Notes: generated by a model not told the origin, from the sequence alone. 64,000 nt of DNA from Pseudomonas sp. ICMP22404 (GCF_006227205.1 NZ_VCNG01000015.1:1-64000); one strand, 5' to 3'. Positions 27,037-36,835 are shown, counted from the stretch's first letter. Numbers and translations are program-made.

Positions 27037-28190
27037 CCCAGAACAAGGCCGATGTGTTGATTGTCGGCGGTGGTGTGATGGGCGCGGCGTCAGCATTTTT
27101 CCTGCGCCAGCGAGGGCAGTCGGTGATTCTGCTGGAACGCGACCTGATCGGTCAGTACGCCAGCGGCGTCAACTTCGGCAACGTTCGGCGCCAGGGGCGT
27201 TACCTCGGGCAACTGGAGCTGGCGAATCGCTCCTTTGCCCTGTGGAAACGCTTGCCGGAATTGATCGACGATGACCTGGAGTTCATCGCCAGCGGGCATA
27301 TGCGCGTGTGCTATCGCGAAGACGAGATTGCTGAGCTTGAGGCTTACGCCGCAGCCCCTGAAGCGGTGCAGCTGGATTTGAAGATCTACCGTGGCGCCGA
27401 ACTGCATGAACGTTTTCCGTTCCTTGGCAAAGACGTGAAGGGAGGCTCTTATGCGCCTCACGATGGCCACGCCAACCCGCGTCTGGCGGCGCCTGCGTTT
27501 GCGCGGGCGGCCCGGCGGCTGGGGGCGCGCATCGAAGAGCGGACCGAAGTGGCCGAAGTGCAGAAGGTCAACGCCGATACGTTCAGCGTCACCACCACCG
27601 ACGGTCGCCGGTTCAGCGCCGCGCGCCTGCTGATCACCGCGGGGGCCTGGGGCCAGAAGCTCTCGGAGCAATTCGGTGAGCCGGTGCCGCTGGAGACCAA
27701 CGGCCCGCAGATGGCGGTCACCGAGCCGGTGCCGTATGCCTTGCCGACGGTGATCGGCGTGTACACCAAGATACCCGAAGAGGTGATCTACTTCCGTCAG
27801 ATCCCCCGGGGCAACATCATCATCGGCGGTGGCTATCGCTGCAAGCCGGACATGCTCAACCGTCGGGCCCATGTCGAGCCGCGCAGTATTCTCAATCAGC
27901 TGGACCAGATGCGCCGCCTGGTGCCAGGTATCGGCAACCTGAACATCATCCGCGTGTGGAGCGGGATCGAAGGCTACCTGTCCGACTCGCTGCCGGTGAT
28001 GGGGCCCAGTGGCAACGTGGATGGCCTGTACTATGCGTTCGGTTTCAGCGGTCACGGCTTCCAGCTCGGCCCGGGTGTCGGTGATGTCATGGCCGAGCTG
28101 ATCAGCACCGGCAGCACCAGCACTTCCATCGAACCGTTCTCCATTTGCCGGTTCGCCTCTTCTGCCGAGCAACGGAGCAAAGCGTCATGA
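27033..28190 (+). CDS. FAD-dependent amine oxidoreductase (HcnC/opine-oxidase B-like)
   Basis: A 385-aa DAO-fold subunit: VLIVGGGVMGAASAFFL at the N-terminus, the flavin loop VNFGNVRRQGR, and near the end GLYYAFGFSGHGFQLGPGVG, typical of sarcosine-oxidase-beta/HcnC enzymes. It should carry the substrate-oxidising flavin, cleaving a secondary amine. ATGA overlaps join it to its neighbours on both sides. Confidence 0.9.
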   Translation: MTQNKADVLIVGGGVMGAASAFFLRQRGQSVILLERDLIGQYASGVNFGNVRRQGRYLGQLELANRSFALWKRLPELIDDDLEFIASGHMRVCYREDEIAELEAYAAAPEAVQLDLKIYRGAELHERFPFLGKDVKGGSYAPHDGHANPRLAAPAFARAARRLGARIEERTEVAEVQKVNADTFSVTTTDGRRFSAARLLITAGAWGQKLSEQFGEPVPLETNGPQMAVTEPVPYALPTVIGVYTKIPEEVIYFRQIPRGNIIIGGGYRCKPDMLNRRAHVEPRSILNQLDQMRRLVPGIGNLNIIRVWSGIEGYLSDSLPVMGPSGNVDGLYYAFGFSGHGFQLGPGVGDVMAELISTGSTSTSIEPFSICRFASSAEQRSKAS

Positions 28191-29344
28191 AACCAAGGGT
28201 ACTGGCGATTCTCGAACGCCTGCTGGCATTTGAAACGGTCTCTTCGGAGTCGAACCTGGCCTTGATCGAGTATGTGCGCGAGCTGCTGGCGAGCAAGGGC
28301 ATCGAGTCGCTGATCGTCAAGGACGAGAGCGGCAAGAAGGCCAACCTCTTCGCCAGCACCGGCCCCCGTGAGCAGCCGGGGATCCTGTTGTCCGGGCACA
28401 CCGACGTGGTGCCGGCGGCGGGACAGGCGTGGACCGTCCCGGCGTTTCAGGCGACGCTGCGCGACGGCCGGATCTACGGTCGCGGCAGCTGTGACATGAA
28501 AGGCTTCATCGCGCTGGCCATCGACGCCATGCTCGATGCCGCCGACTGCTCGTTGAGCCGACCGTTGCAACTGGCGCTGTCCCATGACGAAGAGATCGGT
28601 TGTGTCGGCGTGCGTCGTCTGCTCGATGTGCTTCACCTGGCGCCGATCCGGCCGTTCCTGTGCGTGATCGGCGAGCCCACCAACATGCAGTTCGTGCTCG
28701 GGCACAAGGGCAAGGGTTCCTACCGTACCTACTGTCGGGGCCTGGAGGCGCACTCGTCGCTGGCGCCGCTTTCGGTGAACGCGATTCACGTGGCATGCGA
28801 TTTCATCGCGGCGCTGCGCCAGAGCCAGCAGCAGTTGCAGGAGCAGGGCGCCCGGGATACGGATTTCGATGTGCCCTACAGCACCGTGCACGTCGGGCAG
28901 ATCGTCGGTGGCAAGGCCCTGAACATCGTGCCGAACCTGTGCACCCTGGATTTCGAGGTGCGCAACTTGCCGGCTGACAACCTGGATCAGTTCCTGGAGC
29001 AACTGCGCGAGCGCGCCGAAATGATCGTCGGTGAAGCAAAAAAACTCTCCAGCGTGGCGGCTATCGAGATCGACACCTTGAACGTCTACCCGGGCCTGGA
29101 TACCCACCCGAGCGTGGAGGCGGTGCGCTTCCTGAAAAACTTCGCCGCCCCGGACACCGGCACCGCCAAGGTATCCTTCGGCACCGAAGGCGGCCTGTTC
29201 AAACAACGCCTGGATGTACCCGTAGTGGTCTGTGGCCCAGGCTCCATCGAACAGGCGCACAAGCCCGATGAGTTCATCGAGGTCAGCCAGATGGACGCGG
29301 GCGAACGGTTTCTGGAAGGGGTGTTGGGGTCCTTGAAACTGTAA
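28187..29344 (+). CDS. argE: ArgE/DapE-family (M20) deacylase
   Basis: A 385-aa metallo-amidohydrolase of the acetylornithine deacetylase type. Zinc-site motifs are LLSGHTDVVPA, GRGSCDMKG and SHDEEIGCVG; GLEAHSSLAP lies in the dimerisation lid. In this operon it is more likely to remove an acyl group from the imported compound than to serve arginine synthesis. It is coupled to the upstream flavoprotein by ATGA and is the last gene before a REPIN. Confidence 0.85.
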   Translation: MKPRVLAILERLLAFETVSSESNLALIEYVRELLASKGIESLIVKDESGKKANLFASTGPREQPGILLSGHTDVVPAAGQAWTVPAFQATLRDGRIYGRGSCDMKGFIALAIDAMLDAADCSLSRPLQLALSHDEEIGCVGVRRLLDVLHLAPIRPFLCVIGEPTNMQFVLGHKGKGSYRTYCRGLEAHSSLAPLSVNAIHVACDFIAALRQSQQQLQEQGARDTDFDVPYSTVHVGQIVGGKALNIVPNLCTLDFEVRNLPADNLDQFLEQLRERAEMIVGEAKKLSSVAAIEIDTLNVYPGLDTHPSVEAVRFLKNFAAPDTGTAKVSFGTEGGLFKQRLDVPVVVCGPGSIEQAHKPDEFIEVSQMDAGERFLEGVLGSLKL

Positions 29345-29369
29345 ACGCCTCTTGAATCACCACCGAACC

Positions 29370-29462
29370 CCTGTGGGAGCGAGCCTGCTCGCGATGGCGA
29401 TGTCACAGTCGACATCGTCGTTGACTGACCCAGCGCTATCGCGAGCAGGCTCGCTCCCACAA
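29370..29462. repeat. REPIN
   Basis: Direct and inverse REP cores at 29370-29398 and 29436-29461, separating the argE-like gene from the aldehyde dehydrogenase. Transcription may continue through it. Confidence 0.92.
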
Positions 29463-29606
29463 GGGTTGGTGGTGATTTTCATGTCCCGGTAGAGCCTGCC
29501 GTCCCACCCCGCAACTTCAGCATCCCGCACTGCCCAACACCCGCTTTCAGCATCCTGCGCCGCGGCATCTCCCTAGACTGGAAATACCTCGGAACAGGAC
29601 ACGACC

Positions 29607-31064
29607 ATGCTCAAGACGCTATTGAAAGACCCCAGCCTGCTGGCAGAGCTCGCCTATATCGACGGTCAGTGGACCGGCGCTGACGATGCCGCCACCCTTG
29701 ACGTCATCGACCCGGCCAGTGGTGAGCTGCTGGCCCGCGTACCGGCCCTGCAGGGTGTGGAGACCCGTCGTGCCATCGAGGCCGCCGAGCGTGCCTGGCC
29801 GGCCTGGCGCGCCCGTCCGGCGGCGGAGCGTGCGGTGCTGTTGGAGCGCTGGTACCAGGCAATGATCGACAACCTCGACGACCTGGCGCTGATCATGACC
29901 TGCGAGCAGGGCAAGCCGCTGAACGAAGCCAAGGGTGAAATCCGCTACGGTGCCGGTTTCGCCAAATGGTTTGCCGAGGAAGCCCGCAGGATCTATGGCG
30001 AAACCATCCCGGCGCCCAGCGGCGACCGTCGCCTGCTCACCCTCAAGCAACCGGTGGGGGTCTGCGCGGCCATTACCCCTTGGAATTTCCCCAACGCAAT
30101 GATCACCCGCAAGTGCGCCCCGGCCCTGGCGGCGGGTTGCCCGGTCATTGTCAAACCTTCGGAGCTCACGCCGCTGTCGGCCCTGGCGCTGGCGGTGCTG
30201 GCCGAGCGGGTCGGGATTCCCGCAGGTGTGTTCAACGTCGTCACCGGCCTGCCCGCGGGCATCGGCGAAGAGCTGACCGGCAACCCGACGGTGCGCAAGA
30301 TCTCCTTCACCGGCTCCACGGCGGTCGGTCGGCTGCTGATGCGCCAGAGTGCCGAGCACATCAAGCGCCTGAGCCTGGAACTGGGCGGCAATGCTCCCTT
30401 CATCGTGTTCGATGACGCGGACCTGGAGCAGGCCGTGACCGGCATCATGCTCAGCAAGTTTCGCAATGCCGGTCAGACCTGTGTCTGCGCCAACCGCATC
30501 CTGGTGCAGGATGGCATCTACGAGCGTTTCGCCGAACGCCTGGTGCAAGAGGTGGGCAAGCTCAAGATCGGCAATGGCCTGGAAGCGGATGTGACGATCG
30601 GCCCGCTGATCAACCCTGCGGCGGTCAGCAAGGTCGCCCGGCACATCGACGATGCGTTGAGCCAGGGCGCTCGCCTGCTCTGTGGTGGCATCCCTGAAGG
30701 TGACAGCCAGTTCGTGCAGCCCACCGTGCTTGGCGAAGCCCATGCCGGAATGTTGCTGGCCAACGAAGAAACCTTCGGCCCGGTGGCGCCGTTGATGCGC
30801 TTCACCACCGAAGAGGAGGCGCTGGCCCTGGCCAATGCCACGCCGTATGGCCTGGGCGCCTATTTCTTCACCCAGGACCTGCGTCGGTCCTGGCGTTTCG
30901 GCGAGGCACTGGAGTTCGGCATGGTCGGCCTCAATACCGGGATCATCTCCATGGAAGTGGCGCCCTTCGGCGGCATCAAGCAATCGGGCCTGGGTCGCGA
31001 GGGCAGCAAGTACGGGCTGGACGAGTACCTCGAAGTCAAGGCTTTCCACATCGGTGGGTTGTGA
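29607..31064 (+). CDS. NAD(P)+-dependent succinate-semialdehyde-dehydrogenase-like enzyme
   Basis: A 485-aa aldehyde dehydrogenase of the GabD group: AAITPWNFPNAMITRK (cofactor pocket), the general base in SLELGGNAPFIV, the catalytic Cys in NAGQTCVCANR (the CVC pattern is typical of SSADH), and the terminal APFGGIKQSGLGREGSKYG. It may oxidise the semialdehyde released by the amine oxidases encoded upstream. AGGACA precedes the ATG. Confidence 0.9.
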   Translation: MLKTLLKDPSLLAELAYIDGQWTGADDAATLDVIDPASGELLARVPALQGVETRRAIEAAERAWPAWRARPAAERAVLLERWYQAMIDNLDDLALIMTCEQGKPLNEAKGEIRYGAGFAKWFAEEARRIYGETIPAPSGDRRLLTLKQPVGVCAAITPWNFPNAMITRKCAPALAAGCPVIVKPSELTPLSALALAVLAERVGIPAGVFNVVTGLPAGIGEELTGNPTVRKISFTGSTAVGRLLMRQSAEHIKRLSLELGGNAPFIVFDDADLEQAVTGIMLSKFRNAGQTCVCANRILVQDGIYERFAERLVQEVGKLKIGNGLEADVTIGPLINPAAVSKVARHIDDALSQGARLLCGGIPEGDSQFVQPTVLGEAHAGMLLANEETFGPVAPLMRFTTEEEALALANATPYGLGAYFFTQDLRRSWRFGEALEFGMVGLNTGIISMEVAPFGGIKQSGLGREGSKYGLDEYLEVKAFHIGGL

Positions 31065-31104
31065 GCCGGTCATCGTTTGAACAGACAGCAGGGGACCAGG
31101 ATTG

Positions 31105-32184
31105 ATGAGTAAACCATTCAGAATCGCCGCCATTGCCGGCGATGGCATCGGCAAGGAAGTCTTGCCGGAAGGGCTACGGGTGTTGGAGCAGGCCGCGAAG
31201 AAATGGCAGTTGGATTTGCACATCGAAGTGCTCGACTGGGCTCACTGCGACTACTACCTGGAACATGGGCAGATGATGCCCAGCGACTGGTTCGAACAGC
31301 TCAAGGGCTTCGACGCGATCTACTTCGGTGCCGTGGGTTGGCCGGACAAGGTGCCGGATCATATTTCCCTGTGGGGGTCGTTGCTCAAGTTCCGTCGCGA
31401 CTTCGACCAGTACGTGAACATTCGCCCGGTGCGACTGTTCCCCGGCGTGCCGTGTCCGTTGGCCGGGCGCGAGGCGGGAGACATTGATTTCGTCGTCATC
31501 CGTGAAAACACCGAGGGCGAGTATTCCTCCGTTGGCGGCAAGATGTTCGAAGGCACCGAGCATGAGTTCGTGCTCCAGGAGTCGGTGTTTACCCGCCGTG
31601 GTGTCGACCGGATTCTCAAGTTCGCCTTCGACCTGGCCCAGACCCGGCCACGCAAGCGCCTGACGTCGGCGACCAAATCCAACGGGATCTCCATCAGCAT
31701 GCCGTACTGGGACGAACGCACGGCGCTGATGGGCGAGCAGTACCCCGAGGTGACGTGGGACAAGCAGCACATCGACATCCTGTGCGCGCGTTTCGTCTTG
31801 CAGCCTGACCGTTTTGACGTGGTGGTGGCGTCGAACCTGTTCGGCGATATCCTTTCCGACCTCGGCCCGGCATGCGCCGGCACCATCGGCATTGCGCCCT
31901 CGGCCAACCTCGACCCGCAACGACGTTTCCCGTCGCTGTTCGAGCCAGTGCATGGCTCGGCCCCCGATATCTATGGGCAGAACATCGCCAACCCGATTGC
32001 GATGATCTGGTCGGGCGCCTTGATGCTCGACTTCCTGGGGAATGGGGATGAGCGTTACCGGGCGGCCCATGACGGGATTCTCAAGGCCATCGAACGCGTG
32101 ATCGCCCAAGGGCCTATCACACCGGACCTGGGCGGGCAGGGCTCGACCCAGGACGTTGGCGGGGCGATTGCTGCGGCGCTTTGA
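31105..32184 (+). CDS. Tartrate-dehydrogenase-like beta-decarboxylating dehydrogenase
   Basis: A 359-aa member of the isocitrate/isopropylmalate dehydrogenase family, tartrate/D-malate dehydrogenase branch: IAAIAGDGIGKEV, FGAVGWPDKVPDHISLWG, the VIRENTEGEYS loop, TSATKSNG, then SNLFGDILSD and PVHGSAPDI. NAD+- and Mn2+-dependent oxidation of a 2-hydroxyacid is expected. An in-frame TTG lies directly before the ATG at 31105; the ATG is preferred. It is followed at once by a strong terminator, so it probably ends the block. Confidence 0.9.
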   Translation: MSKPFRIAAIAGDGIGKEVLPEGLRVLEQAAKKWQLDLHIEVLDWAHCDYYLEHGQMMPSDWFEQLKGFDAIYFGAVGWPDKVPDHISLWGSLLKFRRDFDQYVNIRPVRLFPGVPCPLAGREAGDIDFVVIRENTEGEYSSVGGKMFEGTEHEFVLQESVFTRRGVDRILKFAFDLAQTRPRKRLTSATKSNGISISMPYWDERTALMGEQYPEVTWDKQHIDILCARFVLQPDRFDVVVASNLFGDILSDLGPACAGTIGIAPSANLDPQRRFPSLFEPVHGSAPDIYGQNIANPIAMIWSGALMLDFLGNGDERYRAAHDGILKAIERVIAQGPITPDLGGQGSTQDVGGAIAAAL

Positions 32185-32208
32185 GCCCACGGTCACGCAA
32201 CACCTTTT

Positions 32209-32235
32209 GCCCGCTCACACTGCGGGCTTTTTTTT
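32209..32235 (+). terminator. Rho-independent terminator of the catabolic block
   Basis: Stem GCCCGC (32209-32214), loop of 7, stem GCGGGC (32222-32227), then eight T residues. It is 25 bp after the tartrate-dehydrogenase-like stop. Confidence 0.9.
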
Positions 32236-32292
32236 GCGTGGTTTTCTTTGTGGAAGCGGGTGGGGCCGTTGAAGGTGATGGTGACTGTGCCA

Positions 32293-32395
32293 CCGTCATC
32301 GCGAGCAGGCTCGCTCCCACAAGGGATCTGAGGTGGACACCACTTCTGTGAACACCCGGAAACACTGTGGGAGCGAGCCTGCTCGCGATGGCGGT
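32293..32395. repeat. REPIN
   Basis: Inverse core at about 32295-32322 and direct core at 32365-32393 between the terminator and the cupin gene. Confidence 0.92.
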
Positions 32396-32413
32396 GGTGC
32401 TGCTCAATCAGAC

Positions 32414-33121
32414 CTATCTGACGACATAGAACTTGCGCACGTAGACATTGCTCTTCCAGGCACAACGGGCATTGAGGGGAACGAAGACCGTGTCGCCGGT
32501 GTTGACGATCAGGTCACTGCCGTCGGCTGTCTGCAAGGTGACGCTGCCTTCGATCAGGTGCATCAGTTCATGCAGTTTGTGAGGCCGTGCCCTGCGCGTG
32601 TAGGGGGTCGAATCCCAGACACCGATGCGCAGGTCGGTGGCTTGTTCGACGAACACGTTGTACGAGCGGCACTGCGGCGCCGGGCTGAGCAGGATCTCGG
32701 CATCGGGCGCAGCGGAAGGCGAGAGCAGGGTGTGCGCAGGCAGTGCCGTGAGCCCGGGGGTGCTCGCTGCGACGGGTTGGGTGTCGGCGCAGAAGGCCCA
32801 GCGCGAATCGGGCTGTGCGTCGATCTCCACTGCTGTGCCGCGGGCGATCACCGCGCTTTCACCGGGTTTGAGCTGGAGCGTCTGCTCCTGGCTGCGCAGG
32901 GTGACGGCACCGGCGTGCACCACGATCATTTCGCTGAACGGATAGTGGTCGACTCGGGTCTGGCCGCTCAGCTCGACTACACCGGCGGCGATGCCATCCT
33001 CCCCGGCGAAGGCGATCAGCCGGTCGAAAGGATCGTTGGCGCCCAACGAGGTCAGGATGAAGGTCGTGGCGACAGGACTGCCGTCGGCGCGGGCCAACAG
33101 CATTGCAGTAGGTTCGGGCAT
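32414..33121 (-). CDS. Cupin-domain protein
   Basis: A 235-aa bicupin-like protein. The first barrel lies at about 50-110 (YPFSEMIVVHAGAVTLRS), the second at about 160-230 (LHELMHLIEGSVTLQTADGSDLIVNTGDTVFVP). Metal-ligand histidines appear in HKLHELMH. The function is unknown. The start at 33121 follows GGAGAG; a TTG further upstream would overlap the GNAT gene. It lies downstream of the GNAT gene on the same strand. Confidence 0.8.
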   Translation of the reverse strand: MPEPTAMLLARADGSPVATTFILTSLGANDPFDRLIAFAGEDGIAAGVVELSGQTRVDHYPFSEMIVVHAGAVTLRSQEQTLQLKPGESAVIARGTAVEIDAQPDSRWAFCADTQPVAASTPGLTALPAHTLLSPSAAPDAEILLSPAPQCRSYNVFVEQATDLRIGVWDSTPYTRRARPHKLHELMHLIEGSVTLQTADGSDLIVNTGDTVFVPLNARCAWKSNVYVRKFYVVR

Positions 33122-33149
33122 GGGGGTGACTCTCCAGGAAAAGTATGTG

Positions 33150-34007
33150 TTAGCCAATGGCCTGGGTCACCAGCGCGAACTGTTGCACCGCGCCGGTGGC
33201 CTGGGGAGGTGTGCCGAGGGCCATTTGGGCGACGGTGTCGATTTGCTTGAGCCCGGCCTCTTCCAGAAAGGCCGTCAAGCCGCTATTGGAAGGAATGTCG
33301 ATGCGTACGAAAGCGTCCGGGATCTGCGCCAGCAGGACCGCGATCATGTGCCGGGCCTGCTCCAGGGTCTGCGCAACGACCGGGCCGATGCTGCGACCCC
33401 GCCCGAACGGGCGCAGCAGGGCGAAGCCGCACAGGCGGCCGTCCTGCTCTATGCCTACCGCCTGCTCGACGACATCGAACAGATCGTTCAGCACGACAGT
33501 TCGATCCAGGCCGCTTCCGGCATTGGCCAGTTCGATCACTGCGGCCTGATCGGCTTCGGTCAGCGGGCGGCAGCGTTCGCCAGGGGACAGTGGCTGCGGT
33601 GCAAGCGAAAGCGCCTGTCCCTGATGTTGTTGGATATGCCCGAAATCGACGAAGCCCTGGCTGGCATACAACGGTGCACCGGCCAACGTCGCGTTGAGCA
33701 TGGGCGTACGCGTCCCGCAGGCCTCGAGGGCCAGTTCCATCAGCCTGCGGCCAATGCCTTGGCCCTGGTATTCGTCATCGACGATGACCAGGCCAATGCT
33801 GGCATGGCTGCCCTGTGGGCAGGTGAACGCACTGCCGATGAGGCGACCCTGGTCTTCCACCACAAACCCTTGGGCGACACGCTCCAGCATTGCCCAGTCT
33901 TCCAGGCGATGGGGCCATTTCAGTTTCACGGACAACGTATGGGCGCGGGGGACATCTGCCGCAGTCATGGGTCGATAGAGGTAAGCAGGGCGTTGCGAAA
34001 TGGACAT
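33150..34007 (-). CDS. Tandem GNAT acetyltransferase
   Basis: A 285-aa protein with two GNAT domains. The first (about 8-140) has the acetyl-CoA loop QGQGIGRRLME. The second (about 150-280) is degenerate at that loop, as in related two-domain proteins. The start at 34007 (MSISQRPAYLYRPM) was chosen by domain onset and GGGGAT upstream. The cupin gene follows after 28 bp. Confidence 0.85.
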   Translation of the reverse strand: MSISQRPAYLYRPMTAADVPRAHTLSVKLKWPHRLEDWAMLERVAQGFVVEDQGRLIGSAFTCPQGSHASIGLVIVDDEYQGQGIGRRLMELALEACGTRTPMLNATLAGAPLYASQGFVDFGHIQQHQGQALSLAPQPLSPGERCRPLTEADQAAVIELANAGSGLDRTVVLNDLFDVVEQAVGIEQDGRLCGFALLRPFGRGRSIGPVVAQTLEQARHMIAVLLAQIPDAFVRIDIPSNSGLTAFLEEAGLKQIDTVAQMALGTPPQATGAVQQFALVTQAIG

Positions 34008-34237
34008 GGCAGATCCCCGTTGGGAAGGCGTGGAATCGGACGGATTCGTCCGCTGAGAGCCCTTGTATCTCACCTGCCACCGGGCCTGACAATAGGCTGG
34101 AATGGATTCGGCAGGTTCCGTTGACGACGGCTTCACCGGCCACATTTTTTGCTCAAATCCTGTGTCGAGCCAGCAGTAAATATCGGGGCGGTTTTGCGAA
34201 GCGGTGGGGCAGTTGGAAGTGTTGCCAGCTGTGCCGC

Positions 34238-34402
34238 CGCCATCGCGAGCAGGCTCGCTCCCACAGTGTTTGCGGGGTGCTCACAGGAATTATCTCCACC
34301 CCCGAATCCCCGGTGGGAGCGAGCCTGCTCGCGATAGCGATGGATCAGCTTGCAGAGATGTTGCCTGTGCCGCCGTCTTCGCGAGCAAGCCCGCACCCAC
34401 AG
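34238..34402. repeat. Cluster of three REP cores
   Basis: Cores at 34241-34266 (inverse), 34311-34340 (direct) and 34371-34402 (inverse, GCAAGCCCGCACCCACA variant). The 230 bp between the GNAT start and this cluster hold no gene that I can support. Confidence 0.9.
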
Positions 34403-34415
34403 TGTTTTCGAAACG

Positions 34416-35342
34416 TCAGTAGGCCCGTTCGCGATTCACCTGGCCAAGCATCGATTCGCCCCGCTGATGCCGGCGGATATTGTCCAGCAGAACGCCAAAC
34501 GCACTTTCGGGTTGGGTCATTGCCGCGATGTGCGGGGTCAACAGAATCTGCGGGTGATGCCAGAAGGGATGATCCGGTGCGGCCGGTTCCTGTTCCAGTA
34601 CGTCGAGCACGGCCGAGCTGAGCTGGCCGTCGGCAAGCGCTTCGAGCAGATCCGCTTCGACCAGATGGCCGCCGCGGCCCATGTTGATCAGGGCCGCGCC
34701 TTTGGGCAGTTGCTGGAATACCTCACGGTTGAGGATCCCCCGGGTCTGCTCGGTCAACGGCAGCACACACAGCAGGATATCGCATTGGCCCAGAAACGCC
34801 GGCAGTTGTTCGGCACCTGCAAAGCATGCCACCCCGGCGATCTGGTGTTCACTGCGGGCCCAACCCGACAGGGCGAAGCCGAATGGCTGCAAGGCGGTGA
34901 GGATATTCCGGGCCTGCAGGCCCAACCCCAGGACCCCGATCCGACGCTGCCGGGCGGGAACCAGTCGGTGTGCCTGCCAGCACCGTTCGGCCTGTTGCTG
35001 ACGGTAGCGCAGCATGTCCCGGTGCAAGCCGAGCACGGCGAACGTGGCGTATTCGCACATGCCCTGGCTGATGCCCGGATCGAGCAGGCGCACCACCGGC
35101 AGGTTCGTCGGCAGGCGACCCAGATCGAGCTGATCCACCCCCGCCGACAAGGCGAACAGCACCTCAAGATTCGGCAGCACCGTTTCGATATCGTCCGGTG
35201 CCTGCCACGCCGCCAGGTAGCGAATATCCCGTGGGTCACCGATGTCCGGCCAGGCGCGCCATTCGATATCCGGAGCATGTTCGGCGAACAGGCGCTTCCA
35301 CTGTTCGCCGCGTACCGGGTCAGCTTTGTAGAGCAGGGCCAT
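34416..35342 (-). CDS. ghrA: Glyoxylate/hydroxypyruvate reductase A
   Basis: A 308-aa D-2-hydroxyacid dehydrogenase of the GhrA branch. The NAD(P) loop is IGVLGLGLQARNIL. Catalytic residues are visible as Arg in INMGRGGHLVE, Glu in EQEPAAPDHPFW, and the final His in LLTPHIAAMT. GhrA reduces glyoxylate to glycolate and hydroxypyruvate to glycerate with NADPH. The start at 35342 (MALLYKADP) follows GAGAAG. It is divergent from the aminotransferase gene. Confidence 0.9.
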   Translation of the reverse strand: MALLYKADPVRGEQWKRLFAEHAPDIEWRAWPDIGDPRDIRYLAAWQAPDDIETVLPNLEVLFALSAGVDQLDLGRLPTNLPVVRLLDPGISQGMCEYATFAVLGLHRDMLRYRQQQAERCWQAHRLVPARQRRIGVLGLGLQARNILTALQPFGFALSGWARSEHQIAGVACFAGAEQLPAFLGQCDILLCVLPLTEQTRGILNREVFQQLPKGAALINMGRGGHLVEADLLEALADGQLSSAVLDVLEQEPAAPDHPFWHHPQILLTPHIAAMTQPESAFGVLLDNIRRHQRGESMLGQVNRERAY

Positions 35343-35536
35343 GGGTCTTCTCGCCGGGAAATAAGGAGTATCCAGCATGCCTCAATGGGGCGAGAGGATT
35401 CTGCTGTTTGCCGGGGTGTAAACAGTCGATCCGGATTTCTCAGCGGGCAAGTTCGGCTTAGAGCATTGTGTCGAAGGCTTAACCTGTGAACACATCGCAG
35501 CCGCTTCGGGTTGCCTGGCTCACTATGGGAAATGCC

Positions 35537-36829
35537 ATGAACAGTAAAGTCGAAGAAACCCCAAGTCTGCTCCGTCAGCGTGATCAATTCGTCCCCCGTG
35601 GTCTGGTGACCGCGCACCCGCTGGTGATCGATCGGGCCCAGGGCTCGGAGTTGTGGGATGTCGACGGCAAGCGCTACCTGGACTTCGTGGGCGGTATCGG
35701 TGTGCTGAACATCGGGCACAATCACCCCAAGGTAGTGGCGGCAGTGCAGGCGCAACTGCAAAAGGTTTCCCACGCCTGCTTCCAGGTAGTGGCCTACAAG
35801 CCGTACCTGGACCTCGCCCAGCGGCTGTGCCAGATGATCGGTGGCCAGCACGCCTATAAAGCGGCCTTTTTCACTTCCGGCGCCGAAGCGGTGGAAAACG
35901 CGGTGAAGATTGCCCGCGCCCACACCCATCGTTCGGCGGTGATCGCCTTTCGCGGCGGGTTCCATGGCCGGACGCTGCTCGGCACCACGCTGACCGGAAT
36001 GAGCCAGCCCTACAAACAGAACTTCGGGCCATTCGCGCCGGAAGTCTTCCACACGCCCTATCCAAATGCCTATCGGGGTGTCACCAGCGAGATGGCGCTC
36101 CAGGCGCTGGACGAACTGCTCGCCACCCAAGTGGCGCCTGAGCGGGTCGCGGCGATCATCATCGAACCGGTGCAGGGCGATGGTGGTTTCCTTTCGGCGC
36201 CGGTAGAGTTCCTCCAGGGCCTGCGTGCGCTGACCGAGAAACACGGCATCGTGTTGATCCTCGATGAAATCCAGACCGGTTTCGGGCGCACCGGCAAGTG
36301 GTTCGGTTTCCAGCATGCCGGTATCCAGCCAGACCTGGTCACCGTCGCCAAGAGCCTCGCCGGTGGCCTGCCATTGTCGGGTGTGGTCGGCAAGGCCGAG
36401 ATCATGGACGCTCCACTGCCTGGCGGCCTGGGCGGGACCTATGGCGGCAACGCATTGTCGTGCGCGGCGGCGCTGGCAGTGATCGAGGCCTATGAGCAGG
36501 AACAACTGTTGGCGCGCGGCGACGCCCTGGGCGAGCGCCTGCGTCAGGGGCTGTTGCGTCTGCAAGCCCGCTACCCGCAGATCGGTGATGTGCGTGGCAG
36601 CGGTTTCATGCTGGCCATGGAGTTGATCAAGAATGATGAAGCATGCACCCCCGACGCGGACCTGAACCAACGCCTGATCGACGAAGCCCGTGTGGGCGGG
36701 TTGCTGGTCATCAAGTGTGGGGTCTACCGCAACGTGATGCGTTTCTTGGCACCGCTGGTGACCAGCGAGGCGCAGATCGATGAAGCGTTGCAGATTCTTG
36801 AAGGGGCACTGGCGCGGGTCTTGAACTGA
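35537..36829 (+). CDS. Class III (GabT-type) aminotransferase
   Basis: A 430-aa PLP aminotransferase: LWDVDGKRYLDFVGGIGVLNIGH at the N-terminus, FTSGAEAVENAVKIAR for phosphate binding, and ILDEIQTGFGRTG followed by the PLP lysine in TVAKSLAGG. GABA:2-oxoglutarate or another omega-amino acid substrate is likely. The start at 35537 has only a weak GGGAA site; an ATG 12 nt upstream is possible. It is followed by a hairpin repeat and a HAD-like gene. Confidence 0.88.
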   Translation: MNSKVEETPSLLRQRDQFVPRGLVTAHPLVIDRAQGSELWDVDGKRYLDFVGGIGVLNIGHNHPKVVAAVQAQLQKVSHACFQVVAYKPYLDLAQRLCQMIGGQHAYKAAFFTSGAEAVENAVKIARAHTHRSAVIAFRGGFHGRTLLGTTLTGMSQPYKQNFGPFAPEVFHTPYPNAYRGVTSEMALQALDELLATQVAPERVAAIIIEPVQGDGGFLSAPVEFLQGLRALTEKHGIVLILDEIQTGFGRTGKWFGFQHAGIQPDLVTVAKSLAGGLPLSGVVGKAEIMDAPLPGGLGGTYGGNALSCAAALAVIEAYEQEQLLARGDALGERLRQGLLRLQARYPQIGDVRGSGFMLAMELIKNDEACTPDADLNQRLIDEARVGGLLVIKCGVYRNVMRFLAPLVTSEAQIDEALQILEGALARVLN

Positions 36830-36835
36830 GCGTCT

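Noticed and set aside
29619..31223. Long minus-strand frame opposite the SSADH-like gene
   Set aside because: Shadow of a clear aldehyde dehydrogenase.
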